This document shows, piece by piece, positions 18,642 to 28,380 of a DNA stretch of 44,347 nt; position 1 is the first letter of the stretch; the number at the start of each line of letters is the position of its first letter. Made by a program: the position numbers and the translations under genes. The stretch lies in assembly GCA_021106765.1 (NCBI GenBank), contig JAIOTO010000075.1, forward strand, positions 1 through 44,347. The letters are read 5' to 3'. Under the pieces are notes generated by a model, which saw nothing but the letters and a program-made list of their open reading frames with translations, did no database searches and was not told the origin of the DNA. This DNA comes from Methanosarcinaceae archaeon (GTDB taxonomy: Archaea > Halobacteriota > Methanosarcinia > Methanosarcinales > Methanosarcinaceae).

Positions 18642-20021
18642 TCATTCTCTGCCATACTCATCATCAAATCTCACGATATCTGCCTCGTCGACAGATTCCC
18701 CCAGCTGCACCTCAATAATCTCAAGTGGCAGCTTGCCTGGGTTTGATAGACGGTGTTTGATACCTGCACGTATAAAGGTGCTTTCCCCCTGCCGCAAGAA
18801 GAATTGATCATCCGCCATCTGGACGCATGCCATACCCTTAACTACCACCCAGTGTTCACTGCGATGATGGTGCAGTTGCAGACTCAATTTCCTCTGTGGC
18901 ATGACGGTGATGTTCTTGATCTTATGCCTTGCCGAGTATTCCATTATCGTATAGGTACCCCATGGCCGGTAGACAGTTTGATGAAGAAGAGCGCGCTCAT
19001 CGCCCTTTTCGTTAAGAGATATCACCACCTCCTTCACCCTCTGGCTACTACTGCGGGGGCACACAAGGAGAGCATCAGGAGTATCCACCACCACCATGTC
19101 GTTCACATCGATAAGCGAGACGATCTTGTCAGGCTTTGAATGGACAAGGTTACCTGTAGAATCGAGTAGAACACTGTCACATTCGTGAACAACATTGCCT
19201 GAACTGTTCTTTTCGAACTCGTCATAAATAGAATTGAAATTGCCAAGATCGCTCCATCTGTGGTCAAGTCTGACAACAGCTACCCTGTCTGAGCGTTCCA
19301 TGATGCCATAATCGATGGATAGGGATGGAAGAGTGGGATAGATCCCGTTGATGTGAGCTGGGACATCTGCGACATCAAAGGTAACAAATATTTCCGGTTC
19401 ATGTTTCTGTAGTTCATTGAAAAATAGGTGTGTATCAAAGAGGAACATGCCACTATTCCAGAAACATCCTTCCTCAACATATCGCCTGGCATCCTCACTA
19501 TTTGGTTTTTCCCTGAACTGCGAGACCATATATCCCATACCAAGAGGTTCAGCCGGACTTATGTAACCATAACCTGTGTGTGGAGATGTGGGCACCACTC
19601 CAAAGGTCACAAGATTATCTGCTGCAAGTACCTCTGCCTTCCGGATCGTGTCCATTGCGTCGCTGTCCAGGATATGATCTGATGAGAATATACCCACCAC
19701 AGACCTGCCGAACTTTTCCGCAATAGTATACATCCCAAAGCAAATGGCTGGCAACGTGTTCTTTCCTTCGGGTTCTATCAGCACGTTCTCTACAGGATGA
19801 TCAAATTCCAGTTCCTGGATCTGTCCGATCACAAAGAATTTCTGTGCACTATTGGTCACCACAAATATCTCAGAGATATCCGAGACCTTGAGACACCTGA
19901 GGAAGGTGTCCTGGAATAGCGAGGTATCCCCAAATTTCAAGAACTGTTTTGGATAATGTTCACGACTGAGTGGCCACAGGCGTGTGCCTGAGCCACCTGC
20001 AAGAATAATGGATCTAATAAT
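18642..20021 (-). CDS. manC: Mannose-1-phosphate guanylyltransferase / mannose-6-phosphate isomerase; apparent ATT start
   Basis: Bifunctional enzyme of GDP-mannose synthesis. The frame carries ILAGGSGTRLWPLSRE (pyrophosphorylase signature) with the N-terminal two thirds a nucleotidyltransferase and a C-terminal type II phosphomannose isomerase cupin (SLQLHHHRSEHW). Between an upstream in-frame TGA and the signature there is no ATG, GTG or TTG; the first TTG (19940) lies after the signature and would remove it. The best initiation site is ATT at 20021, five bases after GGGAG, giving 459 aa, the usual length. Either a rare ATT start or a recent start-codon mutation or sequencing error. Promoter element TTTAATAT at 20101-20094. 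Confidence 0.85.
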   Translation of the reverse strand: MIRSIILAGGSGTRLWPLSREHYPKQFLKFGDTSLFQDTFLRCLKVSDISEIFVVTNSAQKFFVIGQIQELEFDHPVENVLIEPEGKNTLPAICFGMYTIAEKFGRSVVGIFSSDHILDSDAMDTIRKAEVLAADNLVTFGVVPTSPHTGYGYISPAEPLGMGYMVSQFREKPNSEDARRYVEEGCFWNSGMFLFDTHLFFNELQKHEPEIFVTFDVADVPAHINGIYPTLPSLSIDYGIMERSDRVAVVRLDHRWSDLGNFNSIYDEFEKNSSGNVVHECDSVLLDSTGNLVHSKPDKIVSLIDVNDMVVVDTPDALLVCPRSSSQRVKEVVISLNEKGDERALLHQTVYRPWGTYTIMEYSARHKIKNITVMPQRKLSLQLHHHRSEHWVVVKGMACVQMADDQFFLRQGESTFIRAGIKHRLSNPGKLPLEIIEVQLGESVDEADIVRFDDEYGRE

Positions 20022-20252
20022 ATCAACTCCCTGATATAGTCAAACATTGTGTTCTGCAATATGCTGAACCCTACTACTGAATAGAAGCCCTGCATATTAA
20101 ATTCTTTTTATCAAATCTAAGCAAGAAGATCATTTGTATCGAGAAGTGGGCGTTCACTCAGCAAGTTATACATCCACTCAAAAAATGTACGGAATATGCT
20201 CATCAAAATGATCTATATGGGAACATCTGAGAAGACGTGGGAAGGACATTAC

Positions 20253-21215
20253 TCATGTCTTGTCACTTATCATGTATACCACTGCTCCTGATGCAAGAAT
20301 GCTCCAGTAGCTGATCAACCTGTCCAGCAACGCCACTGATGTACCAACGGCAGTGTCGACACCCATCGCGCCCAGAATGAAAACAATAGAGACCTCCACA
20401 GCACCAAGACCTGCAGGTGTCAGTGGGATCGCGGTCAGAAGAGATGATGCAAGGACAACGAAGATCACCAAAGGCAAATTCAGATCTAAACCCAGTGCCA
20501 TGGTAACAAGTAAGAACCGTCCTGATTCAAGTGTCCATGACAGGAGAGTGAAGAACACTACATACACAAACGTAGTGGGACGTGAGAATGAACCATATAC
20601 ACCATCATGGAGATTATCATAATGGAAGATGAAACGTTCTGGAATAATACGTACAATATGATGCCGCAGCATATACACCAGGATCAACAACAGGGCCACG
20701 AACCCAACAAGGATATAACCGATCTCCAGAGACTGTGCGATTTCCTCGGGCATTTTTTCTTTGAACACAAGTGTCCCGGTAATTGTCAGCAATATCATCA
20801 AGACAGCTATATCAACGATACGCTCAACCACTATGGTCCCAATCGATGCTGATATAGGTGTTTCAGTGTACTTCTTCAACATGTAGCTTCGATACACATC
20901 ACCGATCTTAGCGGGGACGATGCTGTTTGCAAACCATGACAGGAACACCATTTCACTCAATATGAGAGCACTGACCCGAACATGTATCGTGTTGAGGAGC
21001 TTTTGCCATCTCAGTCCCCGTACCATGAAGGAAGAGTAATGCACTGCGAATGCAGCAAGATATAACCTGACATCAAGGTTGCTGGTAACCTCTATAACCT
21101 CATTGACATCGATGTTCTTTATTAGTAAAAAGAGGACCGAGAAGGATACTATAAATGAAAATATGGTCTTCTTGCTGAGAAGCAGATTGGTATCAAGGGG
21201 TCTTTTGGCATTCAT
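20253..21215 (-). CDS. Flippase-like (LPG synthase transmembrane region / UPF0104) membrane protein
   Basis: 320 aa with about eight hydrophobic helices, of the family found in AglD C-terminal domains and in MprF transmembrane regions. Matching features are VRGLRWQKLL, the SEMVFLSWFANSIVPAKIGDVYRSYML stretch (positions roughly 88-112) and TPAGLGAVEVSIV near the C-terminus. Members are thought to help move glycolipids across the membrane. It lies among glycosylation genes but has its own position on the minus strand, 231 bases from manC. Confidence 0.85.
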   Translation of the reverse strand: MNAKRPLDTNLLLSKKTIFSFIVSFSVLFLLIKNIDVNEVIEVTSNLDVRLYLAAFAVHYSSFMVRGLRWQKLLNTIHVRVSALILSEMVFLSWFANSIVPAKIGDVYRSYMLKKYTETPISASIGTIVVERIVDIAVLMILLTITGTLVFKEKMPEEIAQSLEIGYILVGFVALLLILVYMLRHHIVRIIPERFIFHYDNLHDGVYGSFSRPTTFVYVVFFTLLSWTLESGRFLLVTMALGLDLNLPLVIFVVLASSLLTAIPLTPAGLGAVEVSIVFILGAMGVDTAVGTSVALLDRLISYWSILASGAVVYMISDKT

Positions 21216-21498
21216 CGGATAGCGTCCGGATAAGATAAGGGATACTCAATGCATCAATATTTATGATAGTATTAAATAGTTCTGTTTATCAGCAGCTACA
21301 GTCCATACAGAAAAGTAGTCCATTACTATGATACAGGTCGAAGCAGATATGCGGGATGTATCTAATTAAATTCATACAGATGCTTTCGATATTCTTAAAT
21401 AGTTCTGTCAACTAGTAGTTTCCACATTCATAAGCAGCGTCACAACTCAATTATATGTTGTATTTTCGCATGTTCGGGATGCTGAATGAGCTGATCAT

Positions 21499-23028
21499 AT
21501 GGGAACAAAGACCAAAAAAAAAGAGATATGTGAAGAAGGAAGCGGAACATCTCCAAACTATCTCCAACGGATAACGTCTGACCCATACCTGCTTCTATTG
21601 ACTACGATAGTGCTTATTGGTGCATACCTGCGCCTCCACAATCTGGGTGCCCAATCGATATGGTTGGATGAAGCAAGTACATATTACATGTCATATGGTG
21701 AGTCTATCTCAGAAGTATGGGCACATGCGCTCGCTGATCGGCATCCTCCCCTGCATTTCATGATCATCAATTTCGTATCCACATTCACAAGTTCTGAATT
21801 TGCACTGCGACTGCCATCGGCCATATTCGGAATACTGACAATCCCTGTTATATACAAGACCGGAGAAGCGATCTTCGGACGAAAGGAAGGATTGATCAGT
21901 GCGTTCATCCTTTCGATCTCTATCATTCACATCTTTTATTCCCAGGAATCCAGGATGTACGCCCAGATGGTCCTCTTCGCACTCATGTCCCTTTATTTCA
22001 TTTATATGGCATCAAAGGAGAACAAAAACTGGCAATGGATAGGATTTGTTGCATCTGCAGCACTTGGATTCTACTCCTTTTACTATACTATTTTCATGAT
22101 CATTCCAGAGTTGATGTTCTATTGTATCATTCAGCTTAAGGGATCCTTCCATGCAAGACGTTTGGTCCTATCGGATACAAAGAACATTCGTTCCTTCCTG
22201 ATCAGCATGCTGGCATTGGTACTTGTCGTTTCACCGGTATTGATACCATTCATCAAACAAAGCATATCAAGGACTGCTGGCGTACCTACCTGGGGTATGG
22301 GACAATCCCTGGATTTCTTCAACACGATCCTTATGCAGTATAGCACCTATAGCAATACATCCTACATTCTTGCATCGATATTCTTCGTCGGGTTCCTTGT
22401 ATCCATTCTCAAACGGGATGAACACGACAAAACAATCCTTATGGCTCTGCTCATCTTTGTGCCACTTGGGATCAGTTATGCCCTCGCCGCAAAGATGCCC
22501 TTTAGCCCACGGTACCTACTGTTCATTCTTCCCATATACATAATCATGATATCAAGAGGTATCACCGGCATCTCCCAGAGATTATATTCCGGAACGTCAA
22601 AAACAGGGAACATTGACAAAAATCGAACGCTGAGTATTATGGTTATGGTCATTCTGGTAGGTGCACTCTGCGTATCCCCACTAACATCATACTACACTAC
22701 GCCACAAAAGAACGATTGGAGAGGGGTATCAAGCTATCTACATGAAGTGACACAGCCAGGTGACGTAGTGGTATCCCTACCAGGATACATGACACAACCA
22801 TTGGAGTTCTACTATGACTATGATGGCACTTATAAAGAAGGCGCATCCTCAGCAGCACGTTTGGAGAATATCAGTGCAACCTATGAAAATGCCAATATCT
22901 GGTATGTGATCACATGGGACATCACAGCAGCAAACCCAGAAGGTGATGCTTTGAACTGGTTGGAGCAGAATACGCAATTCACAGGTCAGATCACAGGAGT
23001 CTACATCGCAACAGATAGAAAGGAGTGA
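21499..23028 (+). CDS. GT39/ArnT-like membrane glycosyltransferase
   Basis: 509 aa with about 11-12 hydrophobic segments. The first extracytoplasmic loop has SIWLDEAST (acidic catalytic residues) and DRHPPLH, the hallmark of the PMT_2/ArnT/GT39 group that takes sugars from polyprenyl-phosphate donors outside the cell. The C-terminus holds a small soluble domain after the last helix. The next gene, a dolichyl-phosphate-sugar synthase, starts five bases downstream and probably makes the donor for this enzyme. Confidence 0.87.
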   Translation: MGTKTKKKEICEEGSGTSPNYLQRITSDPYLLLLTTIVLIGAYLRLHNLGAQSIWLDEASTYYMSYGESISEVWAHALADRHPPLHFMIINFVSTFTSSEFALRLPSAIFGILTIPVIYKTGEAIFGRKEGLISAFILSISIIHIFYSQESRMYAQMVLFALMSLYFIYMASKENKNWQWIGFVASAALGFYSFYYTIFMIIPELMFYCIIQLKGSFHARRLVLSDTKNIRSFLISMLALVLVVSPVLIPFIKQSISRTAGVPTWGMGQSLDFFNTILMQYSTYSNTSYILASIFFVGFLVSILKRDEHDKTILMALLIFVPLGISYALAAKMPFSPRYLLFILPIYIIMISRGITGISQRLYSGTSKTGNIDKNRTLSIMVMVILVGALCVSPLTSYYTTPQKNDWRGVSSYLHEVTQPGDVVVSLPGYMTQPLEFYYDYDGTYKEGASSAARLENISATYENANIWYVITWDITAANPEGDALNWLEQNTQFTGQITGVYIATDRKE

Positions 23029-23032
23029 GACC

Positions 23033-23728
23033 TTGAACGTTATAAGCATCATCATCCCGACTTACAATGAATCCGAAAATATAGAAAATATCATCAATGC
23101 CATTGAAGAGGTATTCTCAATCGATATGATCAATGGGGAACTGGTGATCGTTGATGATAATTCACCGGACGGAACGGCAACCATCGCTGAAAGGATGAAG
23201 AAGCGCTATGATAACATAAAAGTGATCGTACGAACCAGTGACCGGGGATTGTCACAATCGGTTGTGGAGGGGTTCGACCACTGTGATTCAGATACGATCG
23301 GGGTTATAGATTGTGATTTCAGCCACCCTCCAGAACAGATCCCATTATTCCTGGAGAAGATCGAGAATGGGTGTGATGTAGTATTTGGGACGCGGTATGC
23401 CAGTGAAGGGGAAATAAAGGGATGGGGAGCCAAAAGAAAACTGATATCAACCGGTGCGACATTTCTGGCACGATTGTTGATACCAAAATCCACTGACCCT
23501 GTCAGCGGCTTTTTTGTGATAGATCGATCCGTCGTGAAGGATGTGGTGCTGCGTCCACGCGGATACAAGATCGGACTGGAGATCCTTGGGAAGGGGAACT
23601 GGTCGAAATATTGTGAGATCCCATATGTGTTCCAGGATAGAGAAATGGGTAGCAGTAAATTGGGTAAAAGAGAGATCTATGAGTACATATTACAGTTATT
23701 TGATATTTTCATGTACAAGATCAGATGA
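23033..23728 (+). CDS. Dolichyl-phosphate-mannose synthase-like glycosyltransferase (GT2)
   Basis: 231 aa from a TTG start with AAAGGAGTGA just upstream. SIIIPTYNESENI, IVDDNSPDGTA, VIDCDFSHPPEQIP (DxD-type metal site) and GSSKLG near the C-terminus identify the DPM1-like group. No C-terminal membrane domain. It transfers a sugar from GDP- or UDP-sugar to dolichyl phosphate at the cytoplasmic face. Coupled to the GT39-like gene. A second relative sits at 25970-26686 on the other strand. Confidence 0.88.
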   Translation: MNVISIIIPTYNESENIENIINAIEEVFSIDMINGELVIVDDNSPDGTATIAERMKKRYDNIKVIVRTSDRGLSQSVVEGFDHCDSDTIGVIDCDFSHPPEQIPLFLEKIENGCDVVFGTRYASEGEIKGWGAKRKLISTGATFLARLLIPKSTDPVSGFFVIDRSVVKDVVLRPRGYKIGLEILGKGNWSKYCEIPYVFQDREMGSSKLGKREIYEYILQLFDIFMYKIR

Positions 23729-23802
23729 ATGAAATGCGTATATATGATGTCAGAACTAGGGAAAATGGTTATTAATCTAGAAACATATCCGGAGCCTGTG
23801 AG

Positions 23803-25947
23803 ATGGTAAAAATAACACATCAGAAGGAAACGTTTAAAGAGAACAGGTCCTCCGAGAAAAACAATGATACAGGAAAGACCTTTGATAGTACCATCCTTAT
23901 GATCCTCGGTACGCTTGCCATGTGCACTATCCTTTACATGTGGGACATTATCTTTTCATCAGGCATGCTTCCGGGCCATCCAAGCGATCTGATCGAACCT
24001 CCTGTGCTCTCACAGATAAACTCTATCATAAACTATCATCAGTTCCCTCTATGGAACAACCTGTGGACAACAGGATTCCCAGAATATGCAAGTCCGATCA
24101 GTGCATTATACAATCCCCTTGTGACCATTCCCTATCTGATATTTGGTGTGCTCACTGGTGTGAAGGTCATAGTGGTTCTCCATGTATTCCTTGCAGGCAT
24201 ATGTTTCTGGTTGTTCTCCACGACCGTAACAGCCAACCGCTCATTGCAGTTGTATGGATCGATCCTGTTCATGCTCTCAGGAAGCCTGGCCGGCAGGATC
24301 GATGCAGGGCATACCGAACTGATGACGACACAGATATTCATACCACTGACAATGTACTTAATGGTCAAAGCATACGAGCTAAAGGATGTTAAGTACATCA
24401 TCGCATCTGCCATATCAATGGCTATGTTCATATTTGGTGGTGCCATTTATTATTTCGTTTTCTTTGTTGTACTGTTTGCGATATACTCGGCCATGAGGAT
24501 CGTCGATAAGGGTAGGAGTTCAGGTAAACGATACAGCATTCCGGACCTGAAGGTGATGATATCCATATTCACCCTCTGTCTGATGTTCAGTTCAATAAAA
24601 CTGATCCCTGCACTGATGGTGAGCGATCATATCGTCAGGATCGACCCTATTGATCCTTTCACAGGTAGTGGACTTTTCAGAGATTTGATCACATCATTTG
24701 CAACAGGCAATGCCCTCTCCGGATATAGTACATATGAGAGCTATGCATACCTTGGAATCATACCGTTCATTTTTGCCATACTGTCGGTCTTCAATCGGAC
24801 ACGTGACCGCCTTTATCTGTATCCCCCGCTTATTGCATTTTTCATATGGGCCAGTGGGAACAATACCTTCACTGGATATGTCCATCTATTACCTCTTCTG
24901 GACGGATTTAGGGTTCCGGGACGAACCCTGTTATTTGCAAGTTTCATTGTGATCATACTGTCCATATACGGTTTGGAATGGTTTCTGAATTCTTTCGACA
25001 ATAATAAAGAGAAGGTCAAGCCTGTTCTGTATCTTCTGGCAATTGTAATCTTTTTTGAACTTCAGGAGATCACCCTTGATCTCATTAGGAACTACTCTAG
25101 CGATCCGGAGATCGAGATCATCGGTGTTGGACTGGTCGTAGCTGTTGTAGTAATGCTGCTGATGAAAAACGCTGTGTGGGACAGGACTACCCGGAATCTG
25201 GCAGTTATCCTGATCGTCTTCAGTGTACTTGCAGTGTCCTCAGCGAACACCCAATACATCAACCCCTATGAAAATATAATGGAGAACGAGACGTCCATTG
25301 CTCTGGCAACCGGAATAAAGGCATATGATGCCAACGAACATGAACAGATATGGCTTGTGACGGACGGCTGGCCATACCATCATATGGATGTGGCGTATAA
25401 TTCAATGACTGAAGACATGCATATGCAACGTGCATATTATGGATATTTCCTGAAAGATATGCCGTCCAGTATTTCTGTGGGTGACACTATCTACCACACC
25501 GCTAACTATCTGATCCATACCCAGTACCTTGAAACGGGGGAGTCCATGGACATACAGTCTATACTCACAGTAAATGGCGTTTCTGTCCATCAGATCAATA
25601 ACAGCCTGCCAAATGTCTTTGCCGTTAGGAACGGAGAGATCATTTCCCTGCCGATCAAATACTTCTCGCCGAACAAGGTAGTGGCTGACGGTACTGATGT
25701 TCGCTCAGGAGACGTGGTGCTCTTCAAGAACGCTTACTACAAGGGATGGAAGGTCAATGGTGATGATGCACAAAATATTGGAAATATGGTGGGGTACGAG
25801 ATCATCATACATGAGGATGAGATCATCTTCACGTTTGAGCCATTCGACTTTAAAGTAGGATTAGGAATCAGTCTTCTCAGCCTTCTCAGCTTTGCAGTAC
25901 TGCTTATGAGAAGAGAAAAGATCAATGTATTCCTGAAAAAGACATGA
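23803..25947 (+). CDS. Large YfhO-like multi-spanning membrane protein
   Basis: 714 aa with about 13-14 hydrophobic helices, then a C-terminal extracytoplasmic region (about 480-680) and a final membrane helix (about 685-705). The first loop (PLWNNLWTTGFPEYASP) and the C-terminal FKNAYYKGWKVNGD match YfhO-type GT-C-like proteins linked with attaching sugars to lipoteichoic acid or glycolipids. Activity here is an inference. 74 bases after the DPM1-like gene. Confidence 0.75.
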   Translation: MVKITHQKETFKENRSSEKNNDTGKTFDSTILMILGTLAMCTILYMWDIIFSSGMLPGHPSDLIEPPVLSQINSIINYHQFPLWNNLWTTGFPEYASPISALYNPLVTIPYLIFGVLTGVKVIVVLHVFLAGICFWLFSTTVTANRSLQLYGSILFMLSGSLAGRIDAGHTELMTTQIFIPLTMYLMVKAYELKDVKYIIASAISMAMFIFGGAIYYFVFFVVLFAIYSAMRIVDKGRSSGKRYSIPDLKVMISIFTLCLMFSSIKLIPALMVSDHIVRIDPIDPFTGSGLFRDLITSFATGNALSGYSTYESYAYLGIIPFIFAILSVFNRTRDRLYLYPPLIAFFIWASGNNTFTGYVHLLPLLDGFRVPGRTLLFASFIVIILSIYGLEWFLNSFDNNKEKVKPVLYLLAIVIFFELQEITLDLIRNYSSDPEIEIIGVGLVVAVVVMLLMKNAVWDRTTRNLAVILIVFSVLAVSSANTQYINPYENIMENETSIALATGIKAYDANEHEQIWLVTDGWPYHHMDVAYNSMTEDMHMQRAYYGYFLKDMPSSISVGDTIYHTANYLIHTQYLETGESMDIQSILTVNGVSVHQINNSLPNVFAVRNGEIISLPIKYFSPNKVVADGTDVRSGDVVLFKNAYYKGWKVNGDDAQNIGNMVGYEIIIHEDEIIFTFEPFDFKVGLGISLLSLLSFAVLLMRREKINVFLKKT

Positions 25948-25969
25948 ATGTGGGGGTAGCTGGCCGTTC

Positions 25970-26686
25970 TCAGTTCCTGAACCGTAGTCTTAATAGGGTG
26001 AGAATGAACTTGCCCATCTCGGCCTTTGAAAGTTTTGAACTTCCATGGGTCCTATCCACAAAGATTATTGGGGTTTCTCCTATACGAAAGCCCTTCTGAT
26101 CACAATAGAACAGGATCTCTTCCAGGAACGAATACCCATCAGATCGTATGGAATCCAGATCCAGTTCCTGAAGGACAGCTTTTCTGTAACAACGATACCC
26201 TGTGGTCATATCCCCAACAGCAACCCCAAGAACGGTGCTGGCCACCAGATTTGCACCCCTGCTCATGGCTCGCCTGTGAAGCCCCCAGTTCTCTACACCA
26301 CCTCCCCGAATATATCTCGAGCCGACAACAACATCGAACCCGTTGTCACACATACTGATGAAATCGGGAATATATTCTGGATCATGGGACAGGTCAGAGT
26401 CCATTGAAAATATCAGATCAGAATCATTTACATCGATCCCATGCCTGAAACCTCTGATATGTGCAGTCCCGATCCCCAGCTTGCCAGTCCTGTGGATCAC
26501 TTGTATGCGTCCGTCCCTGCGTGACAGCTCGTCGGCGAGCTTACCTGTCCCATCCGGGGAATTGTCATCAACAACAATGATATGACCATCGAGATCATTC
26601 GTACCAAATACATCGAGTATCTTGTCTACCAGGATTGGAAGGCTCTCTATTTCGTTATATGTTGGAACGACTATGGATATATTCAA
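25970..26686 (-). CDS. Dolichyl-phosphate-mannose synthase-like glycosyltransferase (GT2)
   Basis: 238 aa from a TTG start with GAGGTCA upstream. SIVVPTYNEIESL, IVVDDNSPDGTG, SMDSDLSHDPEYIP and GSSKLSKAEM are all standard DPM1 features. No membrane domain. It converges with the YfhO-like gene, leaving only 22 bases between stops, and is driven by its own TATA-like CTTATAAATAAGG about 50 bases upstream. Paralogue of the 23033 gene; sugar specificity of each is unknown. Confidence 0.88.
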   Translation of the reverse strand: MNISIVVPTYNEIESLPILVDKILDVFGTNDLDGHIIVVDDNSPDGTGKLADELSRRDGRIQVIHRTGKLGIGTAHIRGFRHGIDVNDSDLIFSMDSDLSHDPEYIPDFISMCDNGFDVVVGSRYIRGGGVENWGLHRRAMSRGANLVASTVLGVAVGDMTTGYRCYRKAVLQELDLDSIRSDGYSFLEEILFYCDQKGFRIGETPIIFVDRTHGSSKLSKAEMGKFILTLLRLRFRN

Positions 26687-27036
26687 TTATATGACCTCAC
26701 TGTCTGTGTTATTTGGTGTAAATGGGTTACCCCCTTATTTATAAGGTTTCACAGGTGATGGAAGAATTGAACAGTACCTTCAAATTGTCGAAATTACATC
26801 ATCTTGGAGAGGGAAAACAGTTTAAATACATGAATCACTATCTTTCTTCAACACGGTCCCTGAACTACGATGTAATTCATATTTGACAGTATGGATCGAA
26901 CTCAAGTACCATGATCTAATAACGATTCTGGGATTAAGTGGCATCAATGATCTTAAATTACATAAAATTGCCCCCGCCAGGATGAACTTGAATAAATAGT
27001 GCTATTAATTGTATATTTAACAAAAAGAGGATGTAT
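26687..27036. promoter_or_regulatory. 350-bp divergent intergenic region
   Basis: Separates two divergent genes. CCTTAT-TT-ATAAGG (26733-26746) is an inverted repeat that read on the minus strand gives TTATAAATA, a good TATA box for the 25970-26686 gene. On the plus side AATAAATAG near 26992 and AAGAGG (27025-27030) serve gmd. No protein-like frame or RNA gene was seen in the middle. Confidence 0.5.
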
Positions 27037-28002
27037 ATGTCAAAAAATGCATTGATCACAGGGATCACAGGACAGGACGGCTCATATCTTGCAGACCTTC
27101 TGCTGGACAAGGGTTACAATGTATACGGATTGGTACGACGCCTTAGCACACCCAATACATCCAGGATCGACCATATAATTGACAGCGTTGAGATGCTTGA
27201 AGGAGACCTCACTGACCAGTCTTCATTGAACGAGGCTATGCACACTGCCCAGCCCGATGAAGTATATAATCTTGCAGCACAATCATTCGTGGGTACATCA
27301 TGGAACCAACCGGTTCATACCGGTGATGTGACCGGCCTTGGAGTTATACGGGTACTCGAAGCTACCAGACATATTGCACCAGATGCTCACCTATACCAGG
27401 CATCCTCAAGTGAAATGTTCGGCAAGGTGCAGGACACACCCCAGACAGAGCAGACAAAGTTCCACCCACGAAGTCCTTATGGCGTTGCGAAGGTATATGG
27501 ATACTGGGCATGTGTAAATTACCGTGAAAGCTATGACATGCATATCAGCAATGGGATCCTGTTCAACCATGAATCTCCTCGACGTGGGATCGAGTTTGTG
27601 ACCAAAAAGATCACAAATGAGGCTGCACGGATATATCATGGACTTTCTTCTGAACTTCGGCTCGGCAACCTTGACGCAATGCGTGACTGGGGATTTGCGG
27701 GGGATTACGTTGATGCAATGTGGCGCATGCTACAACATGATACGCCAGACGATTATGTGGTCTCCACGGGTGAAACGCATTCCGTGCGGGAGTTTGTAGA
27801 ACTGACGTTCTCTAGTCTTGGACTTGACTGGGAAAAGTATGTGGTTATTGATCCAAAGTTTGTGAGACCTGCAGAGGTGCAATTGCTTCTGGGCGATGCA
27901 ACGAAGGCCAGAGATGTACTTGGATGGGAGCCAAATGTTCGGTTTGAAGAACTGGTATCAATGATGGTCGAGGCAGACGTTGAGCGATTGAAGCACAAAT
28001 GA
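27037..28002 (+). CDS. gmd: GDP-mannose 4,6-dehydratase
   Basis: 321 aa from ATG 27037, six bases after AAGAGG; an in-frame ATG at 27031 lies too close to that site. NAD(P)-binding [16 protein letters not shown] (7-22), GLVRR (31-35), the SSSEMFG catalytic loop (S123-S125, E126) and YGVAK (Y148, K152) identify Gmd. It makes GDP-4-keto-6-deoxymannose from the GDP-mannose supplied by manC. The usual follow-on enzymes (GDP-fucose synthase, Rmd, perosamine synthase) are not next to it. Last gene of the glycan region. Confidence 0.93.
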   Translation: MSKNALITGITGQDGSYLADLLLDKGYNVYGLVRRLSTPNTSRIDHIIDSVEMLEGDLTDQSSLNEAMHTAQPDEVYNLAAQSFVGTSWNQPVHTGDVTGLGVIRVLEATRHIAPDAHLYQASSSEMFGKVQDTPQTEQTKFHPRSPYGVAKVYGYWACVNYRESYDMHISNGILFNHESPRRGIEFVTKKITNEAARIYHGLSSELRLGNLDAMRDWGFAGDYVDAMWRMLQHDTPDDYVVSTGETHSVREFVELTFSSLGLDWEKYVVIDPKFVRPAEVQLLLGDATKARDVLGWEPNVRFEELVSMMVEADVERLKHK

Positions 28003-28090
28003 CCGTCATATCATCTCCTGAAAAGCAACCGGATCGATAAATAACCTGATATTAGCCATATAGATAACATTAGTTACCCAGTTCCCATAC

Positions 28091-28098
28091 TATAAATA
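28091..28098 (+). promoter_or_regulatory. TATA box of the small-ORF unit
   Basis: TATAAATA, a consensus archaeal TATA element, 117 bases before ATG 28208. Transcription from about 28118 would give a leader of roughly 90 bases that contains the 28142-28158 palindrome. Confidence 0.55.
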
Positions 28099-28141
28099 CA
28101 TAGACAGCTAATCCTTCCCTGAGGACAGAAATCTGGTATAC

Positions 28142-28158
28142 TCGGCCACAGTGGCCGA
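28142..28158. repeat. Perfect palindrome in the leader of the small-ORF unit
   Basis: TCGGCCAC-A-GTGGCCGA: eight-base perfect arms around one base, the only GC-rich element in an AT-rich leader. Either an operator for a dimeric regulator or (with a one-base loop, less likely) an RNA hairpin. Confidence 0.55.
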
Positions 28159-28207
28159 CAGGTATCAGATGGTCACACAAAGATAGATAATATATAGGGG
28201 AGACACG

Positions 28208-28354
28208 ATGTCACAAATAATACTATACAAACAGGAAACAGGAACCGTAGATCCAGCAGTCGCTTTTTCCACAGTCTTTGACAGGCATGGCCATGTGTTC
28301 AGGACCCGGATGTATCGCTTATACCCGGGGCATGCATACAACCGTGGAGAATGA
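28208..28354 (+). CDS. Small hypothetical protein (48 aa), possibly the first half of a frameshifted gene
   Basis: 48 aa from ATG 28208 with a good ribosome-binding site (GGGGAG at 28197-28202, five-base spacing) and a TATA box upstream. The sequence includes VDPAVAFSTVFDRHGHVF and is not recognised. A second open frame (28278-28529, one base out of phase) overlaps its 3' half and continues to just before a terminator. The two could be one gene of about 105 aa broken by an indel near the CCCGGGG run at 28324-28330, a translational frameshift, or two small genes. Confidence 0.5.
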   Translation: MSQIILYKQETGTVDPAVAFSTVFDRHGHVFRTRMYRLYPGHAYNRGE

Positions 28355-28380
28355 ACATATTATCCACAGGAAAAGGAATA

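Noticed and set aside
20117-20203. 28-codon minus-strand frame (starts MSIFRTFFEW) ending in TAG
   Set aside because: Protein-like but very short, with no ribosome-binding site; reading through its TAG adds one residue only before TGA, so it does not support a second pyrrolysine gene.
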